Assembly: GCA_030762935.1 (NCBI GenBank)
Contig: CM060880.1
Span: 11,504,501 to 11,568,500, forward strand
DNA: 64,000 nucleotides
Origin: Hymenopus coronatus
Lineage: Eukaryota > Arthropoda > Insecta > Mantodea > Hymenopodidae
Reading direction: 5' to 3'
In this document: piece after piece, positions 12,908 through 26,400 of the stretch
How positions within the stretch are numbered: the first letter of the stretch is position 1
Layout of the letters: every line of letters begins with the position of its first letter
Position numbers and translations under genes: made by a program
Notes under the pieces: model-generated
The model's input: only the letters and a program-made list of their open reading frames with translations
Told to the model about the DNA's origin: nothing
Databases searched by the model: none

Positions 12908-14524
12908 AAAAAAAAAGACAATTGATAATAATGGCAAACTGTTTACATAGTCTTTTTTTTTTTTTTCCAAAAAGAAAAACCCTTGCCTTTGTCCTTGAAT
13001 GAAATTAAGATTTGAAGCCTGCTCTCTCTTTAGCCTTTAGTGTTTTACTTCTCATGTTGCAAACCTTCCTAATACATTCCTTCACCAAAGTACAAGTTCC
13101 AAATTCTTTGTTTAGTGTAGAGAAGGGTTGTTCAGCAGAATATAACAGCAAGAGAGATTAGTTCACAAGGACATAAGCCTTCACTAAAGCTAGAATGTGG
13201 TGAAAATGGGTTTTAAGTGCTGTTTGATGGAACATCTAAAATAGTCTGCAGCATGCTCCCATATATCTGAGTGTATATTCATCTCATCAGCTGTTCAATG
13301 CTTACAGCATCACAGTCACTGAATTTGGAGAAATAGTAGCTTCTGCCTCATCAAAGAATGTTACAGACTCAATCACAAACAAAAGCAGTAAATGAAGTAT
13401 CAGAACTGAGTTACACATTACTTAGTTGTTAATTGTGTTGCACATTAACATTTATCTTACATTATAATTCACCTTCAAAGTTTGAATTCCAAATCTGTCA
13501 AAACTATTCATTTGATTTATAGCTCAGAATTGTCAAATGTTACATATTGAACAGCAAGCAAATCCACACAAACACAATCTGAAACAGACCACACTGATTG
13601 ACTAAGAATGAGATCATGACATCAGAGTTTTTGGCATACACAACTGTCTTTGCCCATATGCAATATGTAGTTTTCCAACACCAATAAAGGTAGATCAACA
13701 AAATGCTTTATGGTCAGCATGGATTAGGAACAAAGGCATGTGCCTGGTCCATGCTAAAGGTAACAAAGGTAGTTTAGAAAGCACCAAATGACATGCTTCA
13801 GCAGTGTTTTTGTAAAAAAAATTAACATGCTGCACAGTGATTAGCTAACATTAAGGGATTCCTTATCTCGTGAAACCCCACTAAAGAACCCATCTATACC
13901 TTTAAGTTACTTGTTAATTCTTCCAACATACAATTTTATTATAACTTAAAATAAGCTTGGATACATTTGCCTATAATTCTATCTTTTAGAGTCAATTTAA
14001 TATTGTGATATTGAAAATGGAGGCAAGGATATACCAAAGGATTGCAGATAAAGTTAAACAAAAATACATCCCTATTGCAGTGAGACAAGAAGGTAATTTA
14101 CTTTCTTTAAGTTGTATTGAATTAAATGAGGCATTTGTACACTTAAAGCAGTTGTTGAGAGTTCACTATTAGGATTAGTAAAACGTGTGGTTAAGGCAAA
14201 GTATATATTTCACATTCAAAAGCAACCTCGAAACTGTCAACTCATAAGTAGTCCTTTCCCCTTACATGAAATTTAGGACAAGTTTGCTGATTAGGAACAA
14301 GGAGAAACCTGTTTTTTATGATGTTTGCCAAGAACACCCTCTGAGGTGTTAGTATGTGGGCATTACACAGTAATGCTTTGTCACTGCTTAATCTCAAAAT
14401 GTTTAATGTTACATAGATACATATCTAAAAGTTTCAAAGCACTGACATAAAACTTCAGATTAGTTCAAGTATAAACTGTATGACTTATACTTGTTCAGTG
14501 TCATTTCAAATATATAGATCCTTG
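12903..14524. other. No recognisable gene
   Basis: AT-rich sequence with many stops and no repeat I could match elsewhere in the window. Confidence 0.5.
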
Positions 14525-14525
14525 A

Positions 14526-14960
14526 TTTGATGATGAGTGGTGTTTAAGGGTGCTCAACTTCATGGTTATCAGCGCCCTTCAAAAACAAATGTGCCTAAAA
14601 CCAAGAGATAAAATCCAGAGGTAAAACTGCTGCTAAAAAAAAGAAAATCCAGGTTAAATACAAACTGCCCTGTGTAAAACCAGAGGTCGATAAAAACCAG
14701 TAAAAACAATGCAGCTAAAACGAATAAAATGCGAAAACTAAAGCCTTATCTACGGCACATGCTTAAAAGGTTAAAAACACATTTACCGCTCCACAATAGC
14801 AGTCACGGTAACTACAAATAAAAGCCAATAAAAACTAGATACTTACTCTAAAACTCAATTGCAATAAGAATTTAAAAGCCATGGCCACTGCTCTTTCATT
14901 GTCCGCCAAAATCTCCACAAGAGTAGCTGGCATTTGCAGAGCAGAGCCTTGAATGGATGG
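14526..14960 (+). repeat. Old interspersed repeat remnant
   Basis: Opens with GATGAGTGGTGTTTAAGGGT and CATGGTTATCAGCGCCC, similar to a dispersed arthropod repeat motif I recall, followed by A-rich tandem-like AAAACCAG and AAAAC segments. Family not assigned. Confidence 0.35.
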
Positions 14961-16380
14961 CTTGACTGATGGGCATTATCTTATCAGGAAGCACGCTATT
15001 TGCTGGCACAGTTGGATATTCGTAGCCCCTTAAAGTCAAGCATATAGATTTTGCATGCAAAATATCAAACACACAATTCCAGAAGTAAGCTCTGCCTACA
15101 CTGTGTGGTTGCAGTTCCCGAACTACAGTTATTCTATTTAATTTTAAAAATTTAGTAACTGCTTTGCAAAATTCCTGATTCCTATCTAAAGTTTCTCAGA
15201 TATTTCTTTGGATTTCATTTTAACTTTTCTCTGTTGTCAGCATTTTTCCTCTGGAAGAACTTTGCCATTTTATTTCACTTTCTTATCAAGAATATATCCT
15301 GTCATGTAATCTATTCAAAAAATTATGAAACATTTCTCTGCAAGGTATGAAAACAGCAGGGAATCTTGTCTATAAATTGCCATCTCACTTCTCCAAAGTT
15401 TGATGTTACAAATGAATCATACTGAAGTTTCTTTCAGTTAAAGTATACACCTATATGTATATATATGAAATGTTTGGCATTATAACAGCACTAACACACA
15501 TTTCAGAACAGATTGACCTCTGTACAACATTAGCATTCCCTGACACAGGGAGAAGGAATAGAAACAGTAGGACAAATAATTACCCATTATTATGGCCTCT
15601 CATACACACAAAGACTATATTGTAAAACCAAAGCTACTGTTTATTTCAGAATTGAAGAGCTTTGTGGATGCTTTGCTGTTGCTAATGTACCAAGAAGAGG
15701 TGGAGTAACTGGAAGGACTCCAAAGGTAAGCTGATTTGCCACATTTCTTTCCAACCTTCCAATCAGGCAGGTAGGAAAACCTGCAAAGGTTTAGCAAAAC
15801 ACTTCTGCAGGCTTCAACTGAGTTAGTAGAAAACACCCCTTGCTTTGATTAATATGGCAACTGCAGATTTCCATGAACTTCCTTGGGCTATGATTCGATT
15901 GGTTCATTAGACAGGAACAAACAGATGAGTGTTAGTGGGTGTATACATACCAAAGACAGAATGTAGCAGCAAACTACAAGTCACACTACATTTTTAAGTC
16001 CTGATGCTAAGAAAATTATTATGAAAGTTCTTTCCTTCAATGTGCTAGAGAAAGAAAATATGGAACCATTTATATCACAAACTCAGGCTTTGGAATGTAC
16101 TGCAGTAGTACATGTTAATACAATCCATTCATATTCTTTTTGGTAGGGCTTGTAGGAGGGGAAAGGATGATGCTTGATGTAGGAACCAGTCTTTCTCCCC
16201 TGCTGGCTGAAAAAAATACAAATAGACAAACTGCAGTGTTCAACAGTTTCTCAAAATGTGCATTACGTCAAAAATACATCTTTTGTGCAGAGTTGCAAGA
16301 AAAAGGCCCCAATGTTGGAGAGTTGCACTTAAATGCTCAAACAGAACTAGAATTTAAGGCTCCCAATCACCTTATATAAA
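14961..16380. other. No recognisable gene
   Basis: Moderately AT-rich sequence. Short open frames occur but none resembles a known protein or is bounded by convincing splice sites. The right end may include the start of the transposon remnant that becomes readable at 16381. Confidence 0.4.
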
Positions 16381-17060
16381 GTGCTACTAGAAATGGGTTT
16401 TGGTTTTCAGAAATATGAAGACGAGAAAAATCTTCTCATGGAAAGAGATATCAGTGCTTCTCTCACAAACTTTTTAAAAACCATGAAAAAATTAAGTGTT
16501 AACACATTTTGTGAGTGGACTCTCAATAGTGTACACAGTGGCGAAATTGACCCACATTTAATATTTTTCATGGATATGTGTGTACACAAAATAATTGTTA
16601 TTGGAGCTCTGAGAAGCTTGATATTGTTCATGAAATACCCCTTCATGATAAAAAAAAAAAAAAAAATGACATTTGGTGCTCCATTAGCAGAGAAAGACTT
16701 ATAGGTGCAATTATTATTATTTTTTTTTGTGTCAACAGTTGATGCCCATGCATATGTGAATACAATTTGTCCCCCCCTTTTTTTTAGAGAGAGAATTAAC
16801 AGACAGGGAGCTGATTTTGTCTTTTTTCAACAAGACTGCAACGGCTCATTCAGCCAATCTTTCAATGAGAACAATTGAAAGTGTGTTTCAGGACAGAAAT
16901 ATTAGTAGAGATTCGTGGTCACCTTGGTCCACCAACCAAACCCCCTGAAAATTCTATATCTGGGGTAGCTTAAAGAATAAAATGTACAAGACAAACCCAC
17001 ACACCCTGGAAGAATTAAAATAAAATATCTGCCATGAAATTGCCAGCATTAAATTAAATT
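16381..17060 (+). pseudogene. Broken Tc1/mariner-superfamily transposase
   Basis: Several frames must be combined to read it. Visible blocks in order: FCEWTLNSVHSGEIDPHLIF (first catalytic block), QNNCYWSSEKLDIVHEIPLH, FFQQD, ATAHSANLSMRTIESVFQD, FYIWGSLKNKMYKTNPHTLE and HEIASI. This order is typical of DDE transposases common in insect genomes. The third catalytic aspartate region is replaced by PWSTNQTP and a stop. Frameshifts and stops are frequent, so the copy is dead. Inverted repeats were not located. Confidence 0.75.
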
Positions 17061-18369
17061 TGGAGCTAATTTAGTGCTTTGGGGTGAAGATAAGGTCCTA
17101 AAATGCTCCAGAAAACCTTTCTCTATAGCTATGATGATGTAGAAAGTACATAGACTTTCCTGCTGGAAAGAGTTAAAACAAAAGAAAATGGCATCATAAT
17201 TAGATCATGATTGGCAATTTTCGCAGACTTTTCCGATCATGATTAGCACTCCCTCTTGGAATACCTATTATGAGACTATAGTAGAACCTGCAGCTTAAAG
17301 GCGATTCATCTAAAAAGGTAACACACACAGAGGCAAACAAAAATCTAAAAATGTTCTTTCTGGCACAAGTGTATCCCATTATCTATATTGACACTTTATG
17401 AGAAAATGGAAAGTCTCCAGAAATCTTAAGTTTTACTGTACATATAGATGTGCTACAGCAGCTACTGTGCTCTTTAATCTGATAGAGATGCTGTTAATAT
17501 ATCAACACAGAAATAATTTGAACATAATTCATTTATTTATTTTGTATTTACACCAAATAATCAGCCCTTTCACAGTTACAATTTCTTCTCACAAAAAGTA
17601 TTATTTAAAAAAATAATTATATTTATCATATTGTTGAAGAGATTCCTTCAATAGCTGTATATCTTGTCTATAACAACATTATAATTGATATAAAAATATA
17701 TTTGAGGATAATATGGATTTAAAAATATATACATCTTCAGCTACATTATTTCAGGTTTTGTAATTACATATTTTATGAAACCTTTGGTTGTAACACAATA
17801 TTAGTGCCTAGAATGGCTCCTAAGTTATTTCAAACTTCAATTTGAGCAACTATCATAATGCTAAGTCATTTCTCTATCCCAGTTTGTGATATTAATAAAA
17901 GAACTATAAATAATATTTGTTTAACTGAACATTCCTTGCAAATAATACAAAGGAAAATGGTGAAGCTTCCCAATTTGTCCTTCCTGTCACTCTTGTTGAC
18001 ATACATATTAAATAACTGCCCAAATACCCCCTACTCTCCAGTATCAATAAACACTGATTTGAGGTCTACATTCTATGGGATGAACTAGCAGTCTATTAAA
18101 AAGGAGCAAAGCATTCATTTGTGTACTCTTTCATATGCAATTCCATCATTAAACAAACAAGAGCAAGGGATAGATAGGTCTGGCCACAAATGTTCAATTG
18201 GTAATTTAGCCTCATCTTTGGATGCCTTCAGTTATGCCTGGATTGCAATTAAGTGAATGGTTTCTGCACCATGGTAAGTTGTAAACTTTATTAGAAGATA
18301 TAGGACACAATAATAATGCCCTGAAAATTACATTCTTAAAACTAGGCTACTTAAGTTGCATAGGTTTAA

Positions 18370-18595
18370 AAAGTGAAGTGGTAAACTGAGTGAGTTGGCT
18401 CCACAATAACATGTGAGGTTTGCTTTTGGGAGGTCCTGGGTTTGATTCCTGTCAACGAGCCACTCTGACTGGGGTGGTTGCTCATATACCTTGATTTCCT
18501 TTCCCTCATTTCAACTTCCATGTTCTGTGGCATAAGAGTGTGCCATATTTCCCCACCATAAATGTTCTTAACCACTCAGCTTCTTTTATTGCCTA
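18370..18595 (+). repeat. tRNA-headed SINE-like repeat
   Basis: An A-box-like segment (GTGAGTTGGCTCCACAATAA) and a B-box-like segment (GGTCCTGGGTTTGATTCCTG) are spaced as in a tRNA. A pyrimidine-rich body follows. Confidence 0.55.
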
Positions 18596-18934
18596 GTTAA
18601 ATATATTTATTTATAGTGCTAAGTGCATACACGATTATGGTCTGACCTTAACCCTAGTTAGTTGGCCAATTTCAAGGTATTACTAAATATTCCTTATCCT
18701 CTAAAATTAATCTAGTTTCCATTGCATCCTTACCTTCCATAAGAACTCCCCTAATTTAGGTATCTGTTTATGATCCCCAAAATCTTTCTAATAGCAATTT
18801 GGTTATTCCTCAGCATTCATTTCCTACTAATTAAATTTCCCCACCAGTTATTTGTGTCCCTGCACTTAAAGATAATGTGAATTTCATCTTCCCTTCTCCC
18901 TACAAGTTGGACAAACTCCTGGGATAACTTCTCC

Positions 18935-19085
18935 CCTCATTCCTAAATACCTAATCTAAACCAGGCTCTACCTTCTTAGAGATATGTATTTGTATTATTG
19001 TTTGAGTAAAGCAATTAAAATATTACATGTGGATGGAAAATGTTTAACGACTTTGGAAAACTGTACTATACAGAGATCATTCATT
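18935..19085 (+). mobile_element. Penelope-like element 3' tail
   Basis: The segment TAAATACCTAATCTAAACCA through CACATGTGGATGGAAAATG, also containing GGATGGAAAATGTTTAA, is a close inverted match to 27490-27650, which follows a GIY-YIG-type coding remnant. Only the non-coding tail is retained here. Confidence 0.6.
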
Positions 19086-20394
19086 TTTGTGCATGCTCGG
19101 GAAACCCCATGTTTCGTTAGTTTAATTTCTACAAGCACTTTTAATTTTGATTACGTGTAATAAAGAAATTGTTGTTTAAATTTGTTGTGCTCAACGTTTG
19201 ACCTGCCTGTAACAAAACATTCATACACTTAACACCATAAGTAGACCAGCCTGAATCACCTCTACTCTTGCAGTAGTATGCAGTGTCTTATCTATAGCAT
19301 TTTGTGATATACCAGTAATACTGGCAGGTATTGAATTGGAGTGTACATACTCCATACTTTGTGCAGGTGTATGTTTACTATACACAACATTTTAGAGAGT
19401 CCAATATTAAAATGTCAGAACAAGAATCTGGCACTTCAAATGGAAACCTGAACATTATTTCCAAGTTATTTAAGGTTCATTGTGTTTTGAGATCTTAGAA
19501 TACACTGGCTCTTACAGTGATGAATAACAGAAAGATTTCTGTAGCGATATCCTTGCTGTTTCCTTAGCTATTGTCGATATACCTCAAAGATTAGTTATCA
19601 ATTACTTCATTAATATCTGCAGTTTGTTACATAGAGCATAGCATCACTCTCCTTACATTCATGTATGCTGATAGAACATGCAACTCTTCGCTGTTACTGG
19701 GTTGGCCAAGCCCATGAACTAAGTTGTATGAGAAAGATAATAGGTGCTTGCTTCCTGTGGACACTAGAGGACTGCTGGGTTCAACAGATCGTTCATTACC
19801 CTCTCTGGGCATTTCCAGTAAAGGAATGGGTCTTGAAACTGTTAGGGACTTCCACTTGTCTCTGTAACTTCCTGTACATTCTTTGCTTCATCTCTTCCTC
19901 CTAAGGGTAGAGCTGCAACAAACCTCATGTAGATCTCAGCGTACACCCTATACCCTGATCTTGATTGAGCATGAGTGCACATTTGTAATATGGGTTCATT
20001 CATAGTGGTACTATAGCCATTGATAACAGCAATATAAGAAATAAAAGAGCCAAATATAGCTATCAACTGAAATTCTTACCACAGCCACAGTCTACCATTC
20101 ACTCCTCATTCAGATGATGCTTTTACCACTTTGGTTATTAAAATATAACAGTGACACAAACAATAAACAATTTCATTACTTGGGAAGCAATCACCATTTT
20201 CTGTTTAGTTAGTGTGCCTGAATTCAGCAAACTTTGAATAAAATTGAATAAATAATGTACAAGAAATAACTCTGATTATAAAATTATTATATAATTATTA
20301 AGGTTTTTGCAAAATATTGGCAGACCAATCACTATAATATACTTAGCTAATCAAGCTAATAGAAATATTTTCAACATTCTGACAATATTCCTGC
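19086..20394. other. ADHFE1 3' flank, no assigned gene
   Basis: Contains a minus-strand open stretch (19842-20066) with protein-like text such as MCTHAQSRSGYRVYAEIYMR and VAALPLGGRDEAKNV, but no recognised family. It may be an old repeat. Confidence 0.3.
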
Positions 20395-20478
20395 TTAATA
20401 GACTTGCATGGAATTTTCAAACAAATTTGCAAGATCTTCTTCAGACTGTTCCCTTGGTGCCAACTTGGTGATGCGGTG
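20395..20478 (-). CDS. ADHFE1: ADHFE1 exon 10 (C-terminus and stop)
   Basis: Encodes residues 451-477 ([20 protein letters not shown] onward, ending MQVY) and a TAA stop at 20397-20395. The acceptor is a T-rich tract followed by gcag. The RxTKLAPRxQSEEDLAxLFExSMxxY ending is strongly conserved in this enzyme. Confidence 0.95.
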   Translation of the reverse strand, partial: HRITKLAPREQSEEDLANLFENSMQVY

Positions 20479-23400
20479 CTGCAAAAAAAAAATTGAGAAT
20501 GTGATTTTTGTGAGAAACTTATTTATATTAAACAAATACTCAAATGTTTTAAATGGCTTAATGAATATAACACACAAATTTCTGGGTATGGAAAAACTAG
20601 GATTGTATCAAACTTTGCATCCTTTGAAGGTAAGCCTGGATGTAACCATGTCAGTTCTATTCTTGTGAGTAAATTTCAAAAACTTGTTTTGCATTGTGTT
20701 TAAAGATTTTCTTCCACTAAAAGTAAAATTATAAGTTTTGAGGAAATTTGAAAAAACATATCAACTTCACAATTACTAAGAACATGTTTCAAAAACCTTT
20801 GCTTCCATTTTCAACTTAATAGTTTTGGATTTTCTTTGATGTCATAGTGTTCCTACAAAACTGGCATTATGGTTTGTAGCTTTTTCTTCCTCCCTCCCTC
20901 TCGCCCCCCTGCCAAGTAAATTTTGCTAATAAGATAGTATATTCCTAATGTTACCTGGCAACTGTTTTAGTTAGCCTTTTAATTTTATTTTCGGCAACAT
21001 TACCCATTGTAAAAGATGGATAGTCAACTAAACCCTTAACCTTAGAAAGTCAATTGTTAGCAGTGCAGTGAAAACTGATGCACTGTCTTGATGGATGAGA
21101 AGTCCTCAGAAACCTGTGTTTGGTCACTGCTTATACCAGGGTCAGCTGATAAGTCCTGGGCCTCACTTACCTTTGTAGTTAACTTGTTTGTTGGGGTTTT
21201 ATTTTTAAAGGAAGATCTGTGTTGAAGAAAGCCAATAAATTTGTTTGGTTTAGGTAAGTATGGCAAAATCATATTTTTAAGTATAACTATAAGTTGTTCT
21301 TCATACTTTTACAGTACATTAATTTGCAACTTTTAACAAAATATATAAATTGTGCTTAATTTAATATTTAAATGTATCCAGATTTTGGTAATGGGTAATA
21401 GATGATTATGTCACAGATTGAAAGTGATGGCCAGGCTCATTGTAACTAGCTATTTTAAATTTTAATATAACAATGACCTGAAATATACGATAGTAGCAGA
21501 AGACTGAAATAGTGCATCTTTTGTAAATAGATTGTCTGATGATTTCTCTAGTTATATATCTTAGTGACTCAAGTTAGAACTTGACTGTCCTGATATGTGG
21601 CATCAGCCATATTTTTTCTTAGTAACCTCTTGTAGACTGCATCCCCATTACAGTCTACTGACATTTCCAGACAGATTCACCAGCTGTCAGTGACCCATGG
21701 TTGCTATTGTTACATTCTCTGTAATGACAATGGTTTGAGGATGGGTAACTTGAAGCCAAGTGCTTAAGAATTCCTATGTCTGGTATTATATTTTATATAA
21801 ATTTATTCTTTTTTACCAACAGAAACTTGTATGCACAAAATTATTGATTTCTGTTGTTAAAAATAGATGTTTAAAGCAGCAAACTGAAGTATGTAATTTA
21901 ATAGAAACAGTTGTCTTTAGAATCTTACCTGAGGAAGTGTTCCTTTCACAAGATTGGGAATATCCCCTTTGGTATACCCCAGAGCACTCAAACCATTTTC
22001 TACCTTCATTGTCTGCATAAATTTCCGACAGGTATCTGCTAAGATTTTCCCTGAAAATAGTGGAAATGACAAGCTAAAATAACTTTAATGCATTGATTTA
22101 TCATTCAGTTCTATTGTATTAAAGTAATTCTATGGAATGACATATGTCGAGATCAGCTTTTTTTTAATTACATTTCTTCTGTAAATAATTAATAAACTTG
22201 TAGAATATGAAAAAATTTGATGTGCTGCATTCACATGACTTTCTCTTAATAAATGGATGTACAAATTATCCTTACAAAATCAGGGACTTGAAGCTTTCCC
22301 AGCACTGGTTATTAATGATTTCTTCTCGGGATGTCAGCTAGGAAAGTAATGGATTAATTCAGAGATTTCAACGACACACTGTCGCCATTATCAGGGAACT
22401 GGAGACAAACTGCTCTAGCAGCAGGGGAAGGCTGAAGGAGAGCCTAGCATGCTGTCATTGGTCAGCACTGGATGGAGCAGGCGATTGTGAATTATAGCTA
22501 GCCAGATTTTGCTTATTTGCAGACCTTCGTCTTTGTTAAAATGAATTTATGTTTTTTGTTTTTATGTACAAGGGTAATCTCCACGCTGGGGTTGCAGGGA
22601 AACTGTTTGTGTGGATGTTGGCCATACTGTGTTTTTCCTTCCTCCCTCCACTCTCTACAGAAACCACCGTACATCCACTAGTGCCCTTTGTCTCGGATTA
22701 GCAGCCAGTTATAATAGAGCTCCCGTTAGCCACTGCCACTAAGTGCGCAGTTATTCACTTTTTATGTGCAAAAGGGGTTAATCCAATCAAAATTCTTTGA
22801 CAGTTGATGGAAGTGTATGGAGAGTCTTGTATGGATATCAAAAATGTCCGCAAGTGGTGTAGAGAATTTGCAGATGGTCATACGGAAATTTAAGATGAGG
22901 AAAGAAGCAGGAGACTGTCTATTTCTGACAAAACAATCACATAAGTTGAACATATCATGCTTCAAGATCAGCGGATTCCTCTCATGAGCTCTGCATTGTT
23001 GGAGATTTCTCGAAGCACCATTCATCGGACTTTGAATGAAGAGTTTAAATTTTGGAAGGTGAGCGCAAGATGGGTCCCAAGAATGCTGACAGATCACAAA
23101 AGGCAAAGCGCTGAAAATTCCCACATATTTCTTCAATGCTATGCAGATGAAAAGGATAACATTTTGGATTCAATAGTCCACTTCACACCAAACAACAATC
23201 ACGTGAGTGGAGGCATTCCGGTTCATCCAAGCTGCGAAAATTCAAGAGAAGACAATTTGCTGGTAAAGTCAGGGTAACTGTGTTTTGGGATCGAAAGGGG
23301 ATATTATTGGTCGACTTTATGGATCCTGGGAAAACAATAAATGACAGACATTACATAAACTCAGACGGGCAATCCAGAACCAAAGAAGAGGAACGTTGAG

Positions 23401-26400
23401 CAAGAGCATAAGCCTTCTCCATGACAATGCTCAGCCCCACACTGCCTGTCAAACCATGAATCTTCTGCAACAGTTTGGATGGGACATCATCACCCATCCA
23501 CCCTATAGTCTGGACTTAGCATCCAGTGACTTGTTTCCCAAGTTGAAAGAACACTTGGCACTTTGGTGATGACGAAGTGAAAAATGAGGTCCATCACTTC
23601 TTCAAGAGCATGGCGGCAAGCTGGTATACATGGGCATACAAAACCTGCCACAGCATCTACAAAAATGCATCGATCAAAATGGCAATTATGTGCAAAAATA
23701 GAAAAATGTTCAAGCTTCAAAACTATGTATCATTTGTTGTCAATAAACGTTTCTTTATATTTTAAAAAAAATTGGAGACTTTACTTTTGGGATTACCCTC
23801 GTATATAAAAATGTCTGTCTAATAACCAGAAGCTTGAAAATTAATCCAACACTTACCTGGTTGACATCCTGAGAAGAAATCATTAATATTCTTACAAAAG
23901 TTTATAATCTACTTGACTTTAATTAAGATAAACCTTTTCAGAAGAGTTGACACTTTGATGATGCCTTCAACCGAAGGTGAAACACATCAGGAAAAGTTTA
24001 GGTCTGTGAAGCCATAAAGTGTCTGGACGACTCAGTCTGTATTATTTTATAAAGTAACTAAGTACATGTTTTGTTATACACCCAAAAAGAATAGTAATGT
24101 TCAAACGTTTAACAAGTGGAGTCTCTCCCCCACCCCTCTAACTTTTGTTTGGATACAGGGGACCTTAAAACATGTATTTCTGGTGGAATATTAAAATCAA
24201 ACTTTTAGATGGAGTGCAATACCTTCTCTACCTCCAACCCATGTGCTATGTAGAGAAAGTAAAAATGATACACAAAGTACTTACCTGCATCTGCATGTTT
24301 AGCATTTCTGGTGTCAGTACCAAGCAACTCTGCAGCTTCCAGGTGACGATCAGCACAAGCTGGAGCAGTGAAAGAGAACACTGCTGGTGAACTCATCACC
24401 ACTGACAAGCCATGAGGAATTATTGGGTGATCGTCACTAAAACATAGATATGTTATTTAGCTTGCTTTTAGGTACTTAATAGCATGACTAACTTTCCTGG
24501 GCACTCCCATATTTTAGATTTATATTCTGGATTACCCCAGTTCCTGTATTGATCTTCAAATACCTCCATATTTCATATAATTATTTTTCCTACCACATAT
24601 AGGTATTTATAACCACAAAACTCAATTTTACAGTAAAGTGATAGCTCTATATGTGGTTATTGATTCATTTTGGTTCCAACTTACAAATGTACAATGCCAA
24701 AGATATATTATTTGTGTTGAGCTTCTAACTTTTGGTCAAATATCTTACGCTTTGATGCAGTTAACAATTGGTGTCATTCTAGGCTCAAATGCTCACACGA
24801 GCTTTCTCAATCATAAACAATAAATGGACACATCAAAGAAATCAAAGTTGCCTAGAATTAATTAAACCAGAAATAATGTCAGACAATGGTCAATTTTGAT
24901 TAAGACTGCAAAGAGTTCTTGCACTTTGCACAGAAAGATAAGAAAATCAAAGCTGCTGCTGCATCTGTTACAAAATGAAATTAAGTTTAATCTAATTAAT
25001 TGTATTCAGTATTGCCACACAGCAAATTAGTATGAATATTTCAAATTATATTAAAAGCTTTGGTGTGGTATAATCTAGACTATTATATATCTATTTTAAA
25101 CAGCAAACCATCCATTCAACTAATATAGGATTATGCTAAAATTGACTGTAAACCAATCTCCATTTTTTTCATATTCAAATGTTGGTTATTCTCCAATGAA
25201 AATAAAAATCCACAGAGAGAAAAAGATCTTTTGATAAAAACTTGTGGGTATTTTTTCGTCAATAACGTTTTGAAAAGAATGAAGAGAAATAATTAATTAT
25301 TTACCTGAAGATAAATACGAATGAAGGTTTTGAATGAGTGATCCATTGAAACTGCTTTATTAAGGAACAGATGGCTCCTAATATATGACATTTATCAGCA
25401 ATAAAATAAAAGAGTAATACCTGTAACCTTCTGGCTGAAAGTTGCGAACATTTCCAGAAATGGGGTACGACATACCATGGCACAGATGAACTCCAGCATT
25501 GCCAAACCCTACTCCTGCCATCGTAGAGGCCAGGTGCATGCTGGAGCGAGCTTCAATATCATCAGGGCGATATACAGCTCTACAATATTATAAATACATA
25601 AATGTTTATATTAAAGAGAGCTTAAAACATAAATAAAACATTGCTAACGTAAGGGGAGGAAGTTGTTTCATTAAAATGGTTAAGCCTTTAGAAAACAATA
25701 TTTGAATACTAACACTTATAAAAAAAACAACTGTTATATTAAGCACCTTCTCATTAGTTCTCTTAATAGTAGGCAAACTTGGTCAAAAGATGAAACACCT
25801 AAACCTTCTGTTTACTTTACCTATTAAGTAGCAGAATTATTGTTATTTGCCCCACAATTTCATATTGAGATTTCACCTGAACCCACATGAACAGTTTTGT
25901 CAGATAAACATCAAACTTAATCTTAACAGAAAGTTAAAAGTCGAGGTTGAAATACATATATCACTTACACTATTTGTACCTGACTGGTTTCAAGAGCTGT
26001 TGCTCTTATCTTCAGAGGAGTCTGACTGGATGCTGGTGCTGGAGTGACCTACTTCCATAGTTGATTTGGTGTGGCAGTTTAAACTGCCCTTTGCATTGAA
26101 AAATGCTCCTTATCTTTTATCTCAAAAATTGCTTTTATAAAAAATCTGATTTGTTACATTCACATGACTTTCCCTATACCTCTGCAACAAATTATTGTTA
26201 AAAAGCTTATGCTTCTATTTATTTTATCCTAATTGAGAAAAAATCAACAGAAATAGTCCTATTACTTGCTTCCTTGTAAGTAGAAGCGAAATAAGGGAGT
26301 ACCGTAGGTTAAAGTGATAGTCAAATGTTAGTTACTATGTGACTGAAGTTCCTTTTGTTTGTATGGACAGGAATTGTTAAATTCCTGTATGAGAAAAGTA

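Noticed and set aside
12715..12921. Minus-strand open frame rich in IYIYIY
   Set aside because: It is a translation of the (TA)n microsatellite.
22762..23136. 124-codon minus-strand open frame
   Set aside because: Antisense to the degraded mariner 2 transposase, whose plus-strand motifs are clear.
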